Source: Bacteroidota bacterium | GTDB lineage: Bacteria > Bacteroidota > Ignavibacteria > UBA10030 > UBA8401 | DNA: 64,000 nt | Assembly (NCBI GenBank): GCA_035506275.1 | Contig: DATJPT010000001.1 | Coordinates: forward strand, 1-64,000 | Direction of reading: 5' to 3' | Shown here: positions 34,449-42,925 of the stretch, one piece after another | Layout: the number at the start of each line of letters is the position of its first letter | Position numbering within the stretch: position 1 is the stretch's first letter | Position numbers and translations under genes: made by a program | The notes under the pieces: generated by a model | Told to the model about the DNA's origin: nothing | Seen by the model: the letters and a program-made list of their open reading frames with translations, nothing else | Database searches by the model: none

Positions 34449-35737
34449 CGTCCTTTGCTCCTTGCACGCAGACGGACCGACAGGGCATGCGCCGTCAATC
34501 CCTCATGCTCGGCGAAGCGCGCTATTTTTTCGCTGGCAGATTCCATTGCGCGGCGGGAGTACTTGATGACGCTCGATCTCTTCATAAATGTATCGACCGA
34601 AAGAGGGGAAAAGAAACGAGCCGTGCCGCTTGTCGGAAGGACATGATTCGGCCCTGCAAAATAATCGCCGAGAGCGACGGGAGAATAATTTCCAAGGAAG
34701 ATGGAGCCGGCATTCCGTATTTGTTTCAGGACCGCCTCGTTGCTTTTCGTAATGATCTCCAGGTGTTCGGGGGCGAGCCGGTTGACGACTTCTGCCCCCT
34801 GCCGCAGATCCCGGACAAGGAAAATCGCTCCATGGTCGTTCAACGACGGGGCAATGACCCCTTTTCTCGGGAGGATGAGCAAAAGGTCCTTCAACGCCTT
34901 TTGTACCTCTCCGGCGAGGCGGGGGCTTGTTGTCACAAGAATTGAAGAAGCAGATTCGTCGTGTTCCGCCTGGGCTGCCATATCCGCGGCGACGAATTCG
35001 CCGGATGCGCCGTCGTCAGCAAGAACGACAATTTCGCTGGGACCGGCGATGCTGTCGATGCCCACCTGTCCAAAGAGCATTTTTTTTGCCGTCGCGACAA
35101 AAATATTCCCGGGGCCGACAATGACGTCAACGGCCGGGATAGTCTCGGTGCCGTACGCAAGAGCGGCGATCGCCTGTGCGCCGCCGACGCGGAAGATCTT
35201 TTTGACGCCGAGAATAGCGGCTGCTGTCAGGACATCGGCATTGACGTTCCCGCTGCCGTCCGGAGGGGAGACGAGGATGATATCTTCCACGCCAGCGACC
35301 TGCGCCGGGATCACGTTCATCAGCACCGTGGAAGGATACGCGGCCTTCCCTCCGGGGACATACACGCCGACCCGGTCAACGGGAAGGTAGCGCTGCCGAA
35401 GGTCGGATCCGAACTTCTCATCGATTTTCCACGATGCACGGCGCTGGCGAAGATGGAATTTACGGATCTTCTCTTCGGCCTCGGCAAGAAGCCGAACAAA
35501 TTTGGGATCGGCGTTTTTGCGGGCTTTAAGAATTTCCCTTTCGGAGACAGAGAATGAGCGCAACTCTGCACCCTCGAATTTCTTCGAATAAAAACGGAGC
35601 GCAGCATCTCCCCGACGCTGCACCCGGCGAATGATGGCGTTTACCGTTGTCTCAACATTTGCCGAGGAATCGCGGGAAGCTGTGCGCTGAAACCGGACAT
35701 TTTTGCGTGATGAACGAAGATCGACCAGCCGTACCAT
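34445..35737 (-). CDS. hisD: Histidinol dehydrogenase
   Basis: 430 residues, zinc-dependent; oxidises histidinol to histidine in two NAD-linked steps. Motifs: YVPGGKAAYPSTVLMNVIPA, GPGNIFVATAKK, AEHDESASSILVT with the zinc/catalytic His, and GPNHVLPTSGTARFFSPLSV. The ATG at 35737 gives MVRLVDLRSS, the normal start; 17 more residues upstream are not conserved. First gene of a hisD-hisC-etfB-etfA run. Other his genes are not in the window. Confidence 0.96.
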   Translation of the reverse strand: MVRLVDLRSSRKNVRFQRTASRDSSANVETTVNAIIRRVQRRGDAALRFYSKKFEGAELRSFSVSEREILKARKNADPKFVRLLAEAEEKIRKFHLRQRRASWKIDEKFGSDLRQRYLPVDRVGVYVPGGKAAYPSTVLMNVIPAQVAGVEDIILVSPPDGSGNVNADVLTAAAILGVKKIFRVGGAQAIAALAYGTETIPAVDVIVGPGNIFVATAKKMLFGQVGIDSIAGPSEIVVLADDGASGEFVAADMAAQAEHDESASSILVTTSPRLAGEVQKALKDLLLILPRKGVIAPSLNDHGAIFLVRDLRQGAEVVNRLAPEHLEIITKSNEAVLKQIRNAGSIFLGNYSPVALGDYFAGPNHVLPTSGTARFFSPLSVDTFMKRSSVIKYSRRAMESASEKIARFAEHEGLTAHALSVRLRARSKGR

Positions 35738-35888
35738 ATTTTTCAAAAATAAATTTCTGAAAAAATATAGCGATAAATGGAACGACAATCAACGAAACGG
35801 ACGAGGGTTTGAGATGGCTTCCGGATTCACGGCAAATGAGATTAGGATGTTGGCAACGGACTGCGGCATCGGCGGGGTTTGATCGTGA

Positions 35889-35921
35889 GACCCGCCGGAG
35901 CCCTTCCGGCTCCGGCGGGTC
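35889..35921 (-). terminator. Strong hairpin after the glutathione peroxidase gene
   Basis: A perfect 14-base-pair GC-rich stem (arms GACCCGCCGGAGCC and its complement) with a 5-base loop, beginning 7 bases after the peroxidase stop. The minus strand has no T-run after it, so it may protect the 3' end or end transcription less efficiently. Confidence 0.65.
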
Positions 35922-35928
35922 CTGCAAT

Positions 35929-36513
35929 TTATTTTTGAGCGATCAATTCCTTGATCATCGAAACGACGTCGTCGTCGGTGGGGATCTTCTTCGGGGCGTA
36001 ACGGGCTACCACTTTGCCATGGCGGTCGACGAGGAATTTCGCAAAGTTCCATCCGATATCCCCTTTGAAGTCGGTGCCCGTCGTCAGATAATGGTATAAC
36101 GGATGCTGGTCGTCTCCCTTTACGCTGATCTTTGAGAAGAGGTCGAACGTCACATGATAGGTATTGTCGCAGAAGGTCTTGATTTCGTCGTTCGTTCCGG
36201 GTTCCTGAGCGCCGAAGTTGTTGGCAGGAAAAGCAAGAATTTTGAATCCCTTGTCTTTGTAGGACTCGTAAAGGCTTTCAAGGTTCTTGTACTGAGGGGT
36301 ATTCCCGCAGAAGGAGGCGACATTGACGATCAACAGAACATCCCCTTTGTAATCGGAAAGAGATTTATCCTTCCCGTCGATCGTCTTCATCCTAAAATTG
36401 TAGACGCTTGTGTCGCTTTTCATAGTGTTCGCCTCCGTCGGAGCCTCTTGTGAAAAACAAAAACTCGCCGCAGCCAAGATCATCACGACCGGCAACAGAA
36501 ATTTCTTCTTCAT
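35929..36513 (-). CDS. Exported glutathione-peroxidase-like thiol peroxidase
   Basis: 194 residues. A signal peptide (MKKKFLLPVVMILAAASFCFSQ) directs it to the periplasm. The peroxidase domain has the peroxidatic Cys69 in NVASFCGNTPQY, the Gln in FGAQEPGTNDEI, and the Trp in IGWNFAKFLVDRHGKV, completing the Cys-Gln-Trp site; Cys replaces selenocysteine. A second Cys in IKTFCDNTYHVTF lies where thioredoxin-dependent forms have a resolving Cys. It probably reduces hydroperoxides with a thioredoxin-like donor. Secretion is uncommon for this family in bacteria. Confidence 0.9.
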   Translation of the reverse strand: MKKKFLLPVVMILAAASFCFSQEAPTEANTMKSDTSVYNFRMKTIDGKDKSLSDYKGDVLLIVNVASFCGNTPQYKNLESLYESYKDKGFKILAFPANNFGAQEPGTNDEIKTFCDNTYHVTFDLFSKISVKGDDQHPLYHYLTTGTDFKGDIGWNFAKFLVDRHGKVVARYAPKKIPTDDDVVSMIKELIAQK

Positions 36514-36586
36514 GGATCAGCATTCCTTTCTTGTTGTGAGGGGGCAATAGAATAACGAAGAAGGGGAAGAGTACGTTCCATAAAAC

Positions 36587-36622
36587 GAACAGGGTTTCAC
36601 CAATCCTGATGAAACCCTGTTC
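36587..36622 (-). terminator. Intrinsic terminator after ahcY
   Basis: On the minus strand a 13-base-pair stem (GAACAGGGTTTCA and its complement, loop of 10) is followed by GTTTTATGG. It ends the metK-ahcY unit before the peroxidase gene. Confidence 0.85.
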
Positions 36623-36641
36623 TTGAGAACGATCGATCGGC

Positions 36642-37919
36642 TTACGTTCCGGCGCTGTAGTCGTCCATATAACGTTTCTGGTCCGGCGTCAGTGCGTCGA
36701 TTTTGATCCCCTGGGTTGACAGCTTCACCCCGGCGATTTCCTGATCCTGTTCAACGGAGATGTCGTAGACCTTGTTCTCGTATTTCTTTCCTTTCTTGAA
36801 AACCTCGGCGAGCCTGAGCTGCGACATGAACTGATTGGCAAAGGACATATCCATCACTTCGGAAGGATGTCCTTCGGCTGCCGCCAGGTTCACGAGCCGG
36901 CCTTGGGCGAGCACATAAATGCGGCGGCCGTCCTTGGTGACATACTCTTCATTGTTCGGCCGGATCTCACGGACGCTCTTCGTCTGCTTTTTCAGATCGA
37001 CCAGATTGATCTCGCAGTCATAATGTCCGGTGTTGCAGATGATCGCGCCGTCCTTGAGCAGTTTGAAATGACGGTCAACGATGATGTCCTTCACTCCGGT
37101 CGCGGTAATGAACACATCGCCGATCTTCGCCGCCTGGTCCATCGTCATGACGCGGAATCCTTCGAGCGTTGCCTTGAGGGCTGCGGTCGCCTTCACCTCG
37201 GTGACGATCACGTTCGCTCCCAGCCCCTTCGCGCGCATCGCAACACCCCGCCCGCAGTGTCCGTACCCGGCAATGACGACGTTCTTCCCGGCGATGAGCA
37301 CACTCGTTGCCCGGATGACGCCGTCGATCGTCGACTGACCGGTTCCGTAGACGTTGTCGAAGTCCCATTTTGTTTCGGCGTCGTTCACCGCGATCACCGG
37401 ATATTTGAGCGCCCCGTCTTTCGCCATCGCCCGCAGCCGGTGAACGCCGGTCGTCGTTTCTTCCGTCCCGCCGATAATGTCGGGAATCAATTCCTGATGC
37501 TTGTTGTGGACAGTAAAGATCAGATCGGCGCCGTCGTCGAGCGTCAGGTTCGGCCTGAATTTCAACGTCTCGTCGATGCACCAATAAAATTCCTTTACGT
37601 TCATTCCGTGCCAGGCAAAGATCGAGACGCCGTCATCCGCGAGTGCGGCGGCAACGGCATCGTTGGTCGAAAGCGGGTTGCAGCCGCTCCAGCTCACGCG
37701 AGCGCCGGCTTCGACAAATGTTTTCACGAGCACTGCCGTCTCTTTGGTGACATGGAGGCATCCCGCAATGCGGAATCCTTTCAGCGGCTTCGACGCTTTG
37801 TATTTTTCGCGCAGCGCCATCAGCACCGGCATGCGTGATTCGGCCCATTCGATGAGCTTGTGCCCTTCTGCCGCAAGTTTCAGATCCCTGACTTTATACT
37901 GTCCTTTTTTCTCGTTCAT
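36642..37919 (-). CDS. ahcY: S-adenosylhomocysteine hydrolase
   Basis: 425 residues. It splits S-adenosylhomocysteine to adenosine and homocysteine with bound NAD, relieving product inhibition of methyltransferases. Motifs: ETTTGVHRL, NDAETKWDFDNVYGTGQS, the NAD loop VIAGYGHCGRGVAMRAKGLG, and CNTGHYDCEIN. A GGAGAACGA site precedes the ATG. It lacks the roughly 40-residue insert of some bacterial forms. It is encoded directly after metK, so SAM synthesis and recycling are paired. Confidence 0.97.
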   Translation of the reverse strand: MNEKKGQYKVRDLKLAAEGHKLIEWAESRMPVLMALREKYKASKPLKGFRIAGCLHVTKETAVLVKTFVEAGARVSWSGCNPLSTNDAVAAALADDGVSIFAWHGMNVKEFYWCIDETLKFRPNLTLDDGADLIFTVHNKHQELIPDIIGGTEETTTGVHRLRAMAKDGALKYPVIAVNDAETKWDFDNVYGTGQSTIDGVIRATSVLIAGKNVVIAGYGHCGRGVAMRAKGLGANVIVTEVKATAALKATLEGFRVMTMDQAAKIGDVFITATGVKDIIVDRHFKLLKDGAIICNTGHYDCEINLVDLKKQTKSVREIRPNNEEYVTKDGRRIYVLAQGRLVNLAAAEGHPSEVMDMSFANQFMSQLRLAEVFKKGKKYENKVYDISVEQDQEIAGVKLSTQGIKIDALTPDQKRYMDDYSAGT

Positions 37920-37965
37920 TCGTTCTCCAAAATCCTGGAATGTAGTTGATCGTTCAATTGACTGA

Positions 37966-39108
37966 TTATTTTACGGAGCGTTTCAGCATGGGGACGAGGT
38001 CGGTCGCTTCCCAGCTGAATTCCTTTTCGCTGCGCCCGAAATGACCGTATGAGGCGGTCTTTCTGTAGATCGGGCGGAGAAGATTAAGCCGGTCGATGAT
38101 CCCTCTGGGGGTCATGTCGATTTCATTTTTCAGGATGCGCGAGATTTCGGTGTCAGGGATCTTCCCCGTGCCGAACGTGTTCACGTAGATCGACACCGGT
38201 TCCGCGACGCCGATGGCGTACGCAACCTGGATCTGGCATTCGGACGCCAGCCCTGCGGCAACGATATTCTTTGCGAGATGCCGCGCCGCATAGGCAGCGC
38301 TTCTGTCGACCTTGGATGGATCCTTTCCGGAGAACGCTCCGCCGCCGTGAGGTGCGCGTCCGCCGTACGTGTCGACGATGATTTTTCTCCCCGTCAGTCC
38401 GCTGTCGCCGTGCGGTCCGCCGATCTCAAACCGCCCGGTCGGGTTGACGTAGTATTTCGTTTTCTTGTCAAGGAGATGCTCGGGGATCACTTTTTCGACG
38501 ACGTGATGGATGACGTCTTCGCGGATCCGTTTCTGCGAAGCGTCGGCATCGTGCTGGGTCGAGATGACCACGGTGTCGACGCGAACCGGGGTACCGCCGT
38601 TGTATTCTATCGTCACCTGCGACTTTGCGTCGGGGCGGAGGTACGGCATCAGGCGGAGATTTTTCTTTCGGATTTCGGCAAGACGGTGGACGAGCTTGTG
38701 GGCGAACATGATCGGCATCGGCATGAACTCGGGGGTCTCATTGTTGGCGTAGCCGAACATCATTCCCTGGTCGCCGGCGCCGCCGGTGTTCACGCCGCGT
38801 GCGATGTCCGCCGACTGCGAATGAATGCTCGAGATGACGGAGCAGGAGTCCGCATCGAATTTATACTCCGCCTTCGTGTAGCCGATCTCGCGCACGGTTT
38901 CGCGCGCCACGGTCTGGAAATCAACATACGCGTTCGTCGTTATCTCGCCTCCGATCATCACAAGGCCGGTCGTCACAAAACATTCGCACGCCACACGCGA
39001 ATATTTGTCCTGTCTCAATAACGCATCCAGGACGGCATCGGAGATCGCGTCACAGACCTTATCCGGATGTCCTTCGGAAACGGATTCGGACGTAAAAAGG
39101 TACCTCAT
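37966..39108 (-). CDS. metK: S-adenosylmethionine synthetase
   Basis: 380 residues. It makes SAM from methionine and ATP. Signatures: [17 protein letters not shown] at the N-terminus, [13 protein letters not shown], and [18 protein letters not shown]. An AAGGAGC site is 9 bases before the ATG. First gene of metK-ahcY. Only 45 bases separate it from the upstream nucleotidyltransferase stop, so no SAM riboswitch can fit there. Confidence 0.97.
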   Translation of the reverse strand: MRYLFTSESVSEGHPDKVCDAISDAVLDALLRQDKYSRVACECFVTTGLVMIGGEITTNAYVDFQTVARETVREIGYTKAEYKFDADSCSVISSIHSQSADIARGVNTGGAGDQGMMFGYANNETPEFMPMPIMFAHKLVHRLAEIRKKNLRLMPYLRPDAKSQVTIEYNGGTPVRVDTVVISTQHDADASQKRIREDVIHHVVEKVIPEHLLDKKTKYYVNPTGRFEIGGPHGDSGLTGRKIIVDTYGGRAPHGGGAFSGKDPSKVDRSAAYAARHLAKNIVAAGLASECQIQVAYAIGVAEPVSIYVNTFGTGKIPDTEISRILKNEIDMTPRGIIDRLNLLRPIYRKTASYGHFGRSEKEFSWEATDLVPMLKRSVK

Positions 39109-39153
39109 CGATTTTTTGCTCCTTACAATGGGTGGCAGATAAATGGATGGCTT

Positions 39154-40128
39154 TTAATAGAACTCGAGTTCGGATGAATCCCCGATATTGATCTTCTTGT
39201 ACCCTCCCTTGACGATCGCATTGCTGCCGATGATCGACTCCTCGAGCAGCGCGCTTTGAACATTCGCATCCTCGCTGATGATGGAATTCCTCACCACGGA
39301 ATTTTCAACCGTCGCCCCGGCGGCGATCGTCGTGTTCGGACCGATGACAGAATTTTTCACCGTCGATCTCGGCGAAATAAAGACCGGGGGGATCACAACG
39401 ACGTCCCGCGGGATCGTCTTGGTCGAATTTTGATGCAATAAATGTCTGTTGGTTTCGAGGAGCGTTTCCGGTTTTCCGCAATCATACCACCCGTCGATCG
39501 TGAAGGTTTTGATCTTTTCGCCGCGTTCGATCATGAGCTGGAGCCCGTCGGTGAGCTGGTACTCCCCTTTCGTCCGGATATCCCCTTTGATCATCTTCTT
39601 GAGGCAGTCGAGCAAAACGTCGGGATGCCGGATGAAGTAGAGACCGACGATGGCAAGATTGCTCGTCGGGTGCTCGGGTTTTTCAATGAGCTTGGTAATA
39701 AATCCGTTTGCCGTTTCGGCGACGCCGAACCTCCGGGGGTCCTGGACCTCCTTCACACCGATGGTCGAATATTCTCCTTTGGTCATCGCCAAAAGATTGA
39801 CATCGAACACCGTATCACCGAGAATGATCAGGATCGGGTCTTTTGAGATCGTGTGGCGGGAAAGATAGATCGCATGCCCCAATCCTAACCGTTCTTCCTG
39901 TTCGACAAAATCGACGCTGATCGAATAGTTTTCGGTGATGTACTCTTTGACCTTGTCACCAAGATACCCGACGATCACCGTCGCGGAATCGAACCCGCCG
40001 GCAATGATCTTGTCCATGATGTGGCCGATGATCGGCTTTCCCGCCACATTGAGCAGGACCTTCGGTATCGTGTATGTATGGGGCCGCAGCCGGCTTCCGA
40101 CGCCTGCGACAGGTATAATAGCGCGCAT
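39154..40128 (-). CDS. Sugar-phosphate nucleotidyltransferase with beta-helix tail
   Basis: 324 residues from the ATG at 40128 (MRAIIPVAGVGSRLRPHTYT); a longer frame to 40185 adds 19 unconserved residues. The nucleotidyltransferase core includes GVGSRLRPHTYTIPKVLLNV, LIILGDTVF and GWYDCGKPETLLETN. The C-terminal third (about 245-320) is a left-handed beta-helix (NSVIGPNTTIAAGATVENSV). It resembles archaeal-type glucose-1-phosphate thymidylyl- or uridylyltransferases. It supplies an NDP-sugar, likely for surface glycans. It is divergent from waaA. Confidence 0.88.
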   Translation of the reverse strand: MRAIIPVAGVGSRLRPHTYTIPKVLLNVAGKPIIGHIMDKIIAGGFDSATVIVGYLGDKVKEYITENYSISVDFVEQEERLGLGHAIYLSRHTISKDPILIILGDTVFDVNLLAMTKGEYSTIGVKEVQDPRRFGVAETANGFITKLIEKPEHPTSNLAIVGLYFIRHPDVLLDCLKKMIKGDIRTKGEYQLTDGLQLMIERGEKIKTFTIDGWYDCGKPETLLETNRHLLHQNSTKTIPRDVVVIPPVFISPRSTVKNSVIGPNTTIAAGATVENSVVRNSIISEDANVQSALLEESIIGSNAIVKGGYKKINIGDSSELEFY

Positions 40129-40268
40129 TCCAGTGTATTCATTAGGAAATATAATATACCGAACTCCCCTGCGAGAATCAACCAACGGCCGCCAAAATTA
40201 TTCCGCCGGTTTTTCGTTGCACTAGTAAGACCACCTAACTATATTTGACCTGCAATTCTTCAGTGTCC

Positions 40269-41558
40269 ATGATGAGTATGGCTTGGAAATTATTCTATAA
40301 TGCGTTCATCGTCCCGTTGATGTGGTGCTTCTTCCAGGCCGCCGGATTCTTCAACAAAAAGATCCGCAGAGGGATTGAAGGACGACAAGGGCTCGTCGGC
40401 AAAGTACGGGAAAGAATTGACAGTGCTCCCGCGCGCCATCGGCTGTGGTTCCATTCGTCTTCGCTCGGAGAGTTCGAGCAGGCCAAGCCTATCATTGCGG
40501 CGATCAAGCGATTGCGCCCCGACATCAGCATCGTCGCGACCTTTTTTTCCCCTTCCGGCTACGAGCATTCTCAATCCTACAAACTCGCAGATATCATTTC
40601 GTATCTCCCCTTCGATTCGGAGCGGCAGGTCAACGACTTCGTCGACGTCATCCGGCCGGCAGCGGTGATCATGGTCCGCTACGACGTCTGGCCGAACCTC
40701 ACCTGGGCCCTGCGCGAGCGAAAAATCCCGATCATGATCGCCAATGCGACAATGAAAAAGGATTCGCCGCGCAAGATCCTTTTTCTGCGGCAGTTTCACA
40801 GAGCCTTATACGACTCCTTTTCATCCATCCTCACCGTTTCCGATTCCGACAAAGCTTCGTTCGCCGACTTCCATCTGACGAAACCGGTGATCGAGACGAT
40901 CGGGGATACCCGTTTTGACCAGGTGAAGATCCGGAGAGACGACGCAGCCAAAAAACAAATCCTGCCCAATAAGATAACCAGGGGAAAACGGATATTCATC
41001 GTCGGTCAAAGCTGGGAAGCCGACGACAGCGTGGTCATTCCCGTTCTTTTCAAAATCCAAAAGAGGATGCCAAATCTCCTCACGATCATCGTCCCTCACG
41101 AACCGACGGTGGAACACCTCGAGCAGGTCGAATACCATCTGGAAGGTAAGACATCCTTCATCCGGTTTTCGGCGATGAATCAATACGCGGGGGAAAAGGT
41201 CATTCTGGTCGACAGCGTGGGGATCCTCGTTCCTCTCTATAAATACGGCCATGTGGCGTATGTCGGCGGAAGCTTCCGCCAGGGCGTGCACAACGTGCTC
41301 GAGCCGGCGGCATTCTCACTCCCGGTTATTTACGGGCCGAGGCATACCAATTCGCAGGAAGCCGTTGCGCTTGCCGAACAAGGAGGAGGATTTGTTGTCG
41401 GAGATGAAAAAGACCTGTACCGCACTCTCCGAACCCTGCTGGACAATGAAGCGGATAGAAAAGAAAGCGGGAAAAAAGCGCGGCAATTGGTCGAGGAAAA
41501 TCTCGGCGCGACCGATCGGTTTCTGAAGTACCTTCTCCCTCTGCTCCCTCCAAGGTAG
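40269..41558 (+). CDS. waaA: 3-deoxy-D-manno-octulosonic acid (Kdo) transferase
   Basis: About 429 residues, a GT30 enzyme that adds Kdo to lipid A precursor at the inner membrane. An N-terminal membrane segment (about 5-20, LFYNAFIVPLMWCFFQA) is followed by RLWFHSSSLGEFEQAKPI with the catalytic acidic residue, RYDVWPNLTWALRERKIP, and VAYVGGSFRQGVHNVLEPAAF in the donor site. The ATG cluster at 40269-40278 replaces a TTG at 40245. It shows that the organism makes LPS or lipooligosaccharide. Confidence 0.93.
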   Translation: MMSMAWKLFYNAFIVPLMWCFFQAAGFFNKKIRRGIEGRQGLVGKVRERIDSAPARHRLWFHSSSLGEFEQAKPIIAAIKRLRPDISIVATFFSPSGYEHSQSYKLADIISYLPFDSERQVNDFVDVIRPAAVIMVRYDVWPNLTWALRERKIPIMIANATMKKDSPRKILFLRQFHRALYDSFSSILTVSDSDKASFADFHLTKPVIETIGDTRFDQVKIRRDDAAKKQILPNKITRGKRIFIVGQSWEADDSVVIPVLFKIQKRMPNLLTIIVPHEPTVEHLEQVEYHLEGKTSFIRFSAMNQYAGEKVILVDSVGILVPLYKYGHVAYVGGSFRQGVHNVLEPAAFSLPVIYGPRHTNSQEAVALAEQGGGFVVGDEKDLYRTLRTLLDNEADRKESGKKARQLVEENLGATDRFLKYLLPLLPPR

Positions 41559-41652
41559 ATAACAAAGAATCGGGCGCTTCCCCCGCCGGCAGTTCGCCTT
41601 CATCAAAAAAATTATTATATTAATTGAAAGCATCGAACACTTCGGCGAGTCC

Positions 41653-42897
41653 ATGAACATCGCTTACTTTGATATTATTGGCGGCATCAGCGGAGATATG
41701 ACGCTCGGCGCCTTCATCCACGCAGGATTCCCGCTCGACATTCTACGTAAGGAATTGCTGAAGCTCCCGGTCGACGGATATTCGCTCGGACAAGAGACGA
41801 TGCAGCGAAATGCGATCACCGCGGTAAAACTGAATGTCCTTCTTCAGGGGGAGGATGCCGAGCCCGAAGCTCACGCGCATCATCACCATCACGCCGGCGA
41901 TGCGCATTCTCATCATCGCGAGGAGCATGCGCACACGCACCATTCACGGAGCTTAAAGGACATTCTCTCGCTCATCGAAAAATCAGCCCTGGCTCCGAGG
42001 ATCAAAGAACGGGCGTCAAGGATTTTTACCATCATCGGGGAAGCCGAAGCCAGGATCCACGGCACGACGGTCGAGAAAATACATTTTCATGAGGTCGGGG
42101 CGGTCGATTCCATCGTCGATATCGTGGGCGCCGCGATCTGCCTCGAATATTTCGGTATTGACGCGGTCTATTCTTCTCCGGTCAAGCTCGGGAGCGGCGG
42201 ATTCGTCGATACCCAGCATGGGAAAATGCCCAACCCGACCCCGGCGACGATCGAGATCCTCAAAGACTATCCGACGGTCTTGACCGATGTTCCTTTCGAG
42301 CTGACAACTCCCACGGGAGCTGGCATCATCAAAGCGCTGTCGAGCGGGGTGCTGTCGATGGAACAATTCAACGTCCGATCCATCGGCTACGGGACCGGAA
42401 CGCGCGACATTCCCCAAATTCCCAACTTGCTCCGCGTCTTTGTCGGCGAACTTGCCGGTGGGCACGACCATGATGAACTGGTAACGGTCGAAACGAACAT
42501 CGACAATATGAACCCCGAAATTTTCCCGTTCGTTCTTGAGCGGCTCCTTGCCGACGGGGCACACGATGCGTACTTGATCCCGGTTGTGATGAAAAAAGGG
42601 AGGCCCGGAATTCTTCTCTCCGCCCTGGTCAACAGGGGGAAACTCGACGCCGTCTTAAAAGTGATCTTCGCAGAAACGACCACCCTCGGCGTCCGGATCC
42701 AGCCGGTCGAGCGGCGCAAGCTTCAGCGTTCCGCCAAGAGCGTGAAGACCTCCTTCGGAGAGGTGAGCGTGAAGGTCATCCGCGTCGACGGTTCAGAACG
42801 GCTCTCCCCTGAATTCGAGGAATGCAAACGGATCGCGCTCGAGAAAAAGATCCCTCTGCTCGAGGTCTATAAACAAATCGAAGCTGAGCTTTCGTAG
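41653..42897 (+). CDS. larC: Nickel pincer cofactor biosynthesis protein LarC (DUF111)
   Basis: 414 residues. It inserts nickel into the pincer pyridinium cofactor of lactate racemase-like enzymes, using CTP. The beginning MNIAYFDIIGGISGDMTLGA, HFHEVGAVDSIVDIVGAA, and the C-terminal ETNIDNMNPEIFPFVLERLL are family marks. A His-rich loop at 74-97 (13 His in 24 residues) is a likely nickel store. Unlike Lactobacillus larC, which needs a frameshift, this is one continuous frame. No larA, larB or larE is in the window. Confidence 0.94.
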   Translation: MNIAYFDIIGGISGDMTLGAFIHAGFPLDILRKELLKLPVDGYSLGQETMQRNAITAVKLNVLLQGEDAEPEAHAHHHHHAGDAHSHHREEHAHTHHSRSLKDILSLIEKSALAPRIKERASRIFTIIGEAEARIHGTTVEKIHFHEVGAVDSIVDIVGAAICLEYFGIDAVYSSPVKLGSGGFVDTQHGKMPNPTPATIEILKDYPTVLTDVPFELTTPTGAGIIKALSSGVLSMEQFNVRSIGYGTGTRDIPQIPNLLRVFVGELAGGHDHDELVTVETNIDNMNPEIFPFVLERLLADGAHDAYLIPVVMKKGRPGILLSALVNRGKLDAVLKVIFAETTTLGVRIQPVERRKLQRSAKSVKTSFGEVSVKVIRVDGSERLSPEFEECKRIALEKKIPLLEVYKQIEAELS

Positions 42898-42925
42898 GCG
42901 TCGATCTTCCTTCCATTGTGGCGCC

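Noticed and set aside
36867-37838. A 323-codon open frame on the plus strand
   Set aside because: It is antisense to ahcY, which has all family motifs; a GC-codon shadow.
39109-39153. Possible SAM riboswitch upstream of metK
   Set aside because: The space is only 45 bases, too short for any SAM riboswitch, and no such structure is visible.
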